The position numbers were made by a program, and so were the translations under genes. Source: Desulfofustis sp. PB-SRB1 (GTDB lineage Bacteria; Desulfobacterota; Desulfobulbia; Desulfobulbales; Desulfocapsaceae). From it: 64,000 bases of DNA. The DNA is taken from contig JAEQMT010000037.1 of assembly GCA_016722945.1 (NCBI GenBank), positions 1-64,000 on the forward strand, given 5' to 3'. The notes beneath the pieces were generated by a model, which saw only the letters and a list, made by a program, of their open reading frames with translations, was not told the DNA's origin and did not search any database. Positions 60,811 through 64,000 of the stretch are shown piece after piece. Each line of letters opens with the position of its first letter. The stretch's first letter is position 1.

Positions 60811-62776
60811 CTTGGGTTTGCGGTCAGTAGGCACAAAATCGGTCGAATTCACTCCATTAGATAAGTCAAAATCGCTAAATTTCAACAACATATATCGAGC
60901 CAAATGTCAGGTGTGAGCTGAAATATGTAGGCACACGAATTGTATTTATTTCCTTGCATTAGCTGTCTATACATGCTATTTACGTAAGCATGTACCTGAG
61001 AACAACAAAACGCACCAACAAAGATGGCTCGGTCGTCGAGTACTTTCAGATTGCCCACAACGAGCGCCATCCAAAGACTCGCAAACCGGTCGCCAAAATC
61101 ATCCATAACTTTGGTAGAGCCGACCAACTTGACCGTCTTGAACTGGTACGACTGTGTCGATCTATCGCCAGGGTCTGTGGGTTGCATATCTCTGATCCAT
61201 TGGCTGAAGACGTGTTGCTACCAGAGGGAGAAGCAATAGGTATACCGCCTGATCTGAAGATCAAGCAAACGTTTGCTCTGGGGTGCCCGTTGGTCATTGA
61301 GACCCTATGGGAACGGCTCGGTTTGAAAAAGACGCTCAATAGTATTGAACAGGCAACCGGTAGTCAAGTTCCTTACGAACGAGCAATTCTGGCCATGGTC
61401 GCTAACCGATTATGTGACCCCGAATCCAAACTCGGGGTATGGGACCGCTGGCTGTCCACCGTCTACCTGCCTTCTTGTGCAAGCCTCAGGCTCAGGCATA
61501 TGTATGAAGCGATGGACCTGCTTCACGCCAATATCGATACCATTGAACAAACCGTGTTTTTCAACACGGCCAACCTTTTCAACCTGGAGGTCGATCTGAT
61601 CTTTTACGATACGACGACCGCTTCTTTCCAGGTCGATGCTGAAGACCATTCTGAAGCCGACCCCAACGCCACATTACGTAAATTTGGCCGTTGTAAAGAA
61701 GGCGGTTGGGCACCGCAGGTCGTCGTTGCTCTGGCGGTGACCCGCGATGGTATCCCGGTGCGTAGTTGGGTGTTGCCGGGTAATACCGCCGATGTCACAA
61801 CGGTAGAAAAAGTTCGCGCCGATCTCAGAGGCTGGAACTTGGGTCGGGCAATGTTTGTCGCCGATGCGGGGATGAACTCCGAAGATAACCGCGTTGAACT
61901 GGCCAAAGCTTGTGGGAAATATCTTCTGGCCTGTCGTATGGCCAGTATCTCTGAAATCAATTTGAAGGTTCTCAGTAAACGTGGCCGCTACACCAAATTT
62001 AAGGATAACCTCTATGCCAAGGAGATCATCGTCGGCGATGGTGAGAGGCGGAGGCGTTACATCCTCTGTTATAACCCCAAACAAGCGCAAAGGCAGCGGA
62101 GCCACAGACAGCTAATAATCGAGCTGCTTGAAGCTGAGTTGGCCACGCACAAGGATCACTCAGCAACTGCCCAGTGGGCTATTGAATTGTTGGCATCACG
62201 CCGTTTCAAGAAATATCTGCGAACCACCAAAGGTGGCCTCATTCGTATTGACCGGGCTGCCGTTGGTAAGGCGGCAAAGTATGATGGAAAATGGGTAATT
62301 GAAACCAACGACGATACCATTAGTCTCGAGGATGCGGCGTGCGGTTACAAGAGTCTGATGGTGATCGAGCGTTGTTTCCGCTCGTTGAAACGTACCCAGA
62401 TAAAGATGGTGCCGATGTACCACTGGGCCTCCCGAAGGATTGTGAGTCATGTCAAAATTTGCGTACTGGCCTTGCTTATCGAACGGATCGCTGAAATGAC
62501 CTGCGGCATGTCGTGGCACCATATCCAGCGAAATTTGGAGACACTGCAGATCACAGAATTTTTTGATTTAAAGTATCGTGTGCTTATGCGCAACGAAGTG
62601 ACAACAGAGGCAAGAAACATATTAAAATCATTAAAGATAAAGGTACCAAAGCAGCTCATACACGCGGAAAAAACAGCTTGAATTTGTAGACACACGCCGA
62701 ATCTTGCTATGCATCGCATAACCACCAACAGCAATGGTTTGCGGTGATTCATGTACTTACAGACCGCAAACCCAAG
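60811..62776 (+). mobile_element. IS1634-family insertion sequence, intact
   Basis: A 1966-base element. The ends are inverted repeats starting CTTGGGTTTGCGGTC (60811 onward; inverse GACCGCAAACCCAAG ending at 62776), with further partial matches inwards. A 5-base direct repeat, ATGTA, flanks it (60806-60810 and 62777-62781), the target duplication. It contains one full-length transposase gene. Confidence 0.88.
60990..62681 (+). CDS. IS1634-family DDE transposase
   Basis: A 563-residue transposase, full length for the family. The N-terminus MYLRTTKRTNKDGSVVEYFQ and the DDE residues in DLIFYDTTTASF (first Asp), AMFVADAGMNSE (second Asp) and the YKSLMVIERCFRSLKRTQIK region (Glu) are present. 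The frame is uninterrupted, so the element may be active. Confidence 0.92.
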   Translation: MYLRTTKRTNKDGSVVEYFQIAHNERHPKTRKPVAKIIHNFGRADQLDRLELVRLCRSIARVCGLHISDPLAEDVLLPEGEAIGIPPDLKIKQTFALGCPLVIETLWERLGLKKTLNSIEQATGSQVPYERAILAMVANRLCDPESKLGVWDRWLSTVYLPSCASLRLRHMYEAMDLLHANIDTIEQTVFFNTANLFNLEVDLIFYDTTTASFQVDAEDHSEADPNATLRKFGRCKEGGWAPQVVVALAVTRDGIPVRSWVLPGNTADVTTVEKVRADLRGWNLGRAMFVADAGMNSEDNRVELAKACGKYLLACRMASISEINLKVLSKRGRYTKFKDNLYAKEIIVGDGERRRRYILCYNPKQAQRQRSHRQLIIELLEAELATHKDHSATAQWAIELLASRRFKKYLRTTKGGLIRIDRAAVGKAAKYDGKWVIETNDDTISLEDAACGYKSLMVIERCFRSLKRTQIKMVPMYHWASRRIVSHVKICVLALLIERIAEMTCGMSWHHIQRNLETLQITEFFDLKYRVLMRNEVTTEARNILKSLKIKVPKQLIHAEKTA

Positions 62777-62932
62777 ATGTAAACTTTCTAAAAACACCAA
62801 AATAAAAGACCTGACCCCATCAACCATTCGAGTTTGAAAAGTTTTGCTTTGCGGTCATTACCTTCCACCGGTATTATCAACACGATATTCTTTTCGCTGA
62901 ACCTTTCCATCCAACATAACGGAGATTGCACC

Positions 62933-63862
62933 ATGAAGTTTTCCGCCTTTATGTTTCAGCTAATCCTGGTGAGCATCGTTTTCACCATAGCGGGCAACGC
63001 CTTTGGTCAGCAATCCGAGCGACCGGTGATCGTCGCCTCCACCACCCAGATCGCCGATTTTGCCCGTCAGGTTGCCGGAGATCGGGCCGTGGTTCATTCA
63101 ATCCTGGCGCCGGGCGCAGACCCACACACCTATCAGCCCACTCCCGATGATGTTCAGATCGTCCTGGGCGCTGATCTCTGCCTGGAAAACGGTATGCATC
63201 TGGAAGGCAAAAACTGGATGGCGACCCTGGCCCGCGATGCCGGCAAACCGCTGGTCACCGTTACCGACGGGATCAAGCCGCTGACCATCGAGGAAGAAGA
63301 ACAGAGCATCGCCGACCCGCATGCCTGGTTCTCGCCACGCAACGTTGCCGTCTACGTCAACAATATCGTGGGCGCCGTCGGCGCCATTGATCCCGATAAC
63401 CTGACCGAATACCAAGCGCGGGCTACCTTGTTTTTGCAGCAACTGCGGGTGCTGGACGGCTGGATCCGTGAGCAGGTGAACCGCATCCCGACCCAGCGCC
63501 GCATCCTGGTGACCACCCACGACGCCTTCAACTATTTCTGCCGTGAATACAAGTTTAACGAAAATAACGATTTTCTCTCCATCGCGCCGGTGGGCTGGTC
63601 TACCGGGGCCGAAGTCGGCGGCGGCATGACCCCTGAGCGGCGGCGCCTGGTGGTGCAGTCCATCAGGGAGAGCGGTGCCCCGGCCATCTTCGTGGAAACT
63701 ACCATCAACCCCAAGCAGATTCGCGAAATCGCCAGGGAAACCGGGGTCACCATCGGCGGTGAACTCTACTCCGATTCCATGGGCGAGAAGGGGACCGCCG
63801 GTGAGACCTACATCGGTATGATGCGGGAAAACGTCCTGCTCATGGTGGGCGCCCTGAAGTAA
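62933..63862 (+). CDS. Metal ABC transporter substrate-binding protein (ZnuA/MntA-like)
   Basis: A 309-residue cluster A-I solute-binding protein for Zn2+ or Mn2+. A signal peptide (FQLILVSIVFTIAGNAFG) is followed by the metal ligands: His in GADPHTYQPTPDD and DPHAWFSP, a third in TTHDAFNYF, and an acidic ligand in the C-terminal GELYSDSMG. The absence of a long His-rich loop slightly favours manganese. ATG 62933 is selected (GGAG upstream, signal peptide directly after). The next gene starts within its stop codon (TAATG), so an operon continues beyond the window. Confidence 0.9.
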   Translation: MKFSAFMFQLILVSIVFTIAGNAFGQQSERPVIVASTTQIADFARQVAGDRAVVHSILAPGADPHTYQPTPDDVQIVLGADLCLENGMHLEGKNWMATLARDAGKPLVTVTDGIKPLTIEEEEQSIADPHAWFSPRNVAVYVNNIVGAVGAIDPDNLTEYQARATLFLQQLRVLDGWIREQVNRIPTQRRILVTTHDAFNYFCREYKFNENNDFLSIAPVGWSTGAEVGGGMTPERRRLVVQSIRESGAPAIFVETTINPKQIREIARETGVTIGGELYSDSMGEKGTAGETYIGMMRENVLLMVGALK

Positions 63863-64000
63863 TGCGCTTTGTCCTTGTCACCCTTATCTGGCTGGTGATC
63901 GTCGGCGGCCTTAAGCTCTATACCGAGCGCCGTGATACCGCCCTGGCTCGTTCACCCTGGCAACCGGTTGCTGAAATCATGGCGATGGGGACGTTTGCCC
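63862..64000 (+). CDS. Membrane-anchored protein, 5' part only
   Basis: An open frame begins MRFVLVTLIWLVIVGGLKLY and continues with TERRDTALARSPWQPVAEIM to the window edge. The N-terminus is a signal anchor or signal peptide. The ATG overlaps the last base of the stop of the metal-binding protein gene (TAATG), so it belongs to the same operon. The family is not recognisable from 46 residues. Confidence 0.6.
   Translation, partial: MRFVLVTLIWLVIVGGLKLYTERRDTALARSPWQPVAEIMAMGTFA

Larger units (their letters stand above)
60757..62819 (+). repeat. 92-bp palindromic repeat, copy 3, split by an insertion sequence
   Basis: The left half (60757-60810, TGGGGTCAGGTC ... GTCTACACATGTA) and right half (62782-62819, ending GACCTGACCCCA) match the solo copies at 36030 and 44178. 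The IS1634-type element lies in its central loop, right after GTCTACAC. Removing the element and one ATGTA gives a repeat of about 92 bases. Confidence 0.88.

Noticed and set aside
60757-62819. GGGGTCAGGTC arms as the terminal inverted repeats of the transposase element
   Set aside because: Identical arms exist at 36030 and 44178 without any transposase, and a cleaner pair of ends (CTTGGGTTTGCGGTC) with an ATGTA duplication lies inside them.
1-64000. tRNA or rRNA genes, riboswitches
   Set aside because: No CCA-ending cloverleaf, rRNA-conserved block or recognisable riboswitch core was noticed by eye; a covariance-model scan would be needed to exclude small RNAs.

Overview
The window looks like the chromosome of an anaerobic Desulfobacterota (deltaproteobacterial, probably sulfate-reducing) bacterium. 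The reasons are an NfnAB-type electron-bifurcating transhydrogenase followed by rubredoxin, a glutaryl-CoA dehydrogenase, a DsrE-like protein, a class III (PhaC/PhaE) polyhydroxyalkanoate system, and a thiolase carrying the extra segment I associate with this group. This assignment is inference from gene content; no rRNA or tRNA gene was seen.

Layout. (1) 1-2.75 kb: a metallo-beta-lactamase-fold protein, a G3E (CobW-type) GTPase and the first codons of an exbB/tolQ-like gene that is cut off. (2) 2.75-4.56 kb: a graveyard of broken mobile elements (IS21-like, IS1380-like) around an antitoxin gene whose VapC/FitB partner is truncated. (3) 4.56-15.4 kb: a type I-E CRISPR-Cas system, with an array of 41 repeats and 40 spacers and all eight cas genes on the minus strand (cas3-cas8e-cse2-cas6e-cas7-cas5-cas1-cas2). 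The array also reads on the minus strand, so its leader lies in the short gap beside cas2. Upstream of cas3 lie the N-terminal stub of a different (I-G/I-U-like) cas3 and a WYL regulator, the apparent remains of an earlier system. (4) 17-23.6 kb: a DUF4143-type ATPase, an exosortase K-like gene with its probable single substrate (VIT + vWA protein) and an orphan CreB-like response regulator, and an intact AbrB/VapC module. (5) 23.6-37.4 kb: a giant MFS-acyltransferase-ACP-ligase fusion, a DsrE-like secreted protein, AzlCD, glutaryl-CoA dehydrogenase, NfnAB, rubredoxin, tRNA 2-selenouridine synthase and acetyl-CoA acetyltransferase. (6) 37.7-58 kb: a PHA and acyl-CoA/acyl-phosphate island with phasins, PhaC, PhaE, PhaR, a PhaC-like hydrolase, an SDR reductase, PhaJ, two FabI paralogues, acetate kinase, a MaoC-phosphotransacetylase fusion, a CoA-transferase and a DUF3141 protein. 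(7) 58.2-60.7 kb: a CbpA/CbpM co-chaperone pair and two Hsp20 genes. (8) 60.8-64 kb: an intact IS1634-type element and the start of a metal ABC-transporter locus.

How the genes fit together. Thiolase, SDR reductase, PhaJ and PhaC/E can make and polymerise (R)-3-hydroxyacyl-CoA. The phasins and PhaR cover granule coating and control. The PTA fusion, AckA and CoA-transferase link the acyl-CoA pool to acyl-phosphate, ATP and free acids. NfnAB connects NADPH to NADH and ferredoxin. The neighbouring Hsp20/CbpA genes suggest a stress or storage island.

Two families of short non-coding repeats are scattered between genes from 18.6 to 62.8 kb. One is MITE-like with termini resembling TGATG..TCGTAAAAACC. 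Its copies supply the stop codon of one gene, sit over the 5' end of another and replace the C-terminus of a third. The other is a ~92-bp palindrome beginning GGGGTCAGGTC. One copy of it is split by the IS1634-type element, with a visible 5-bp target duplication.
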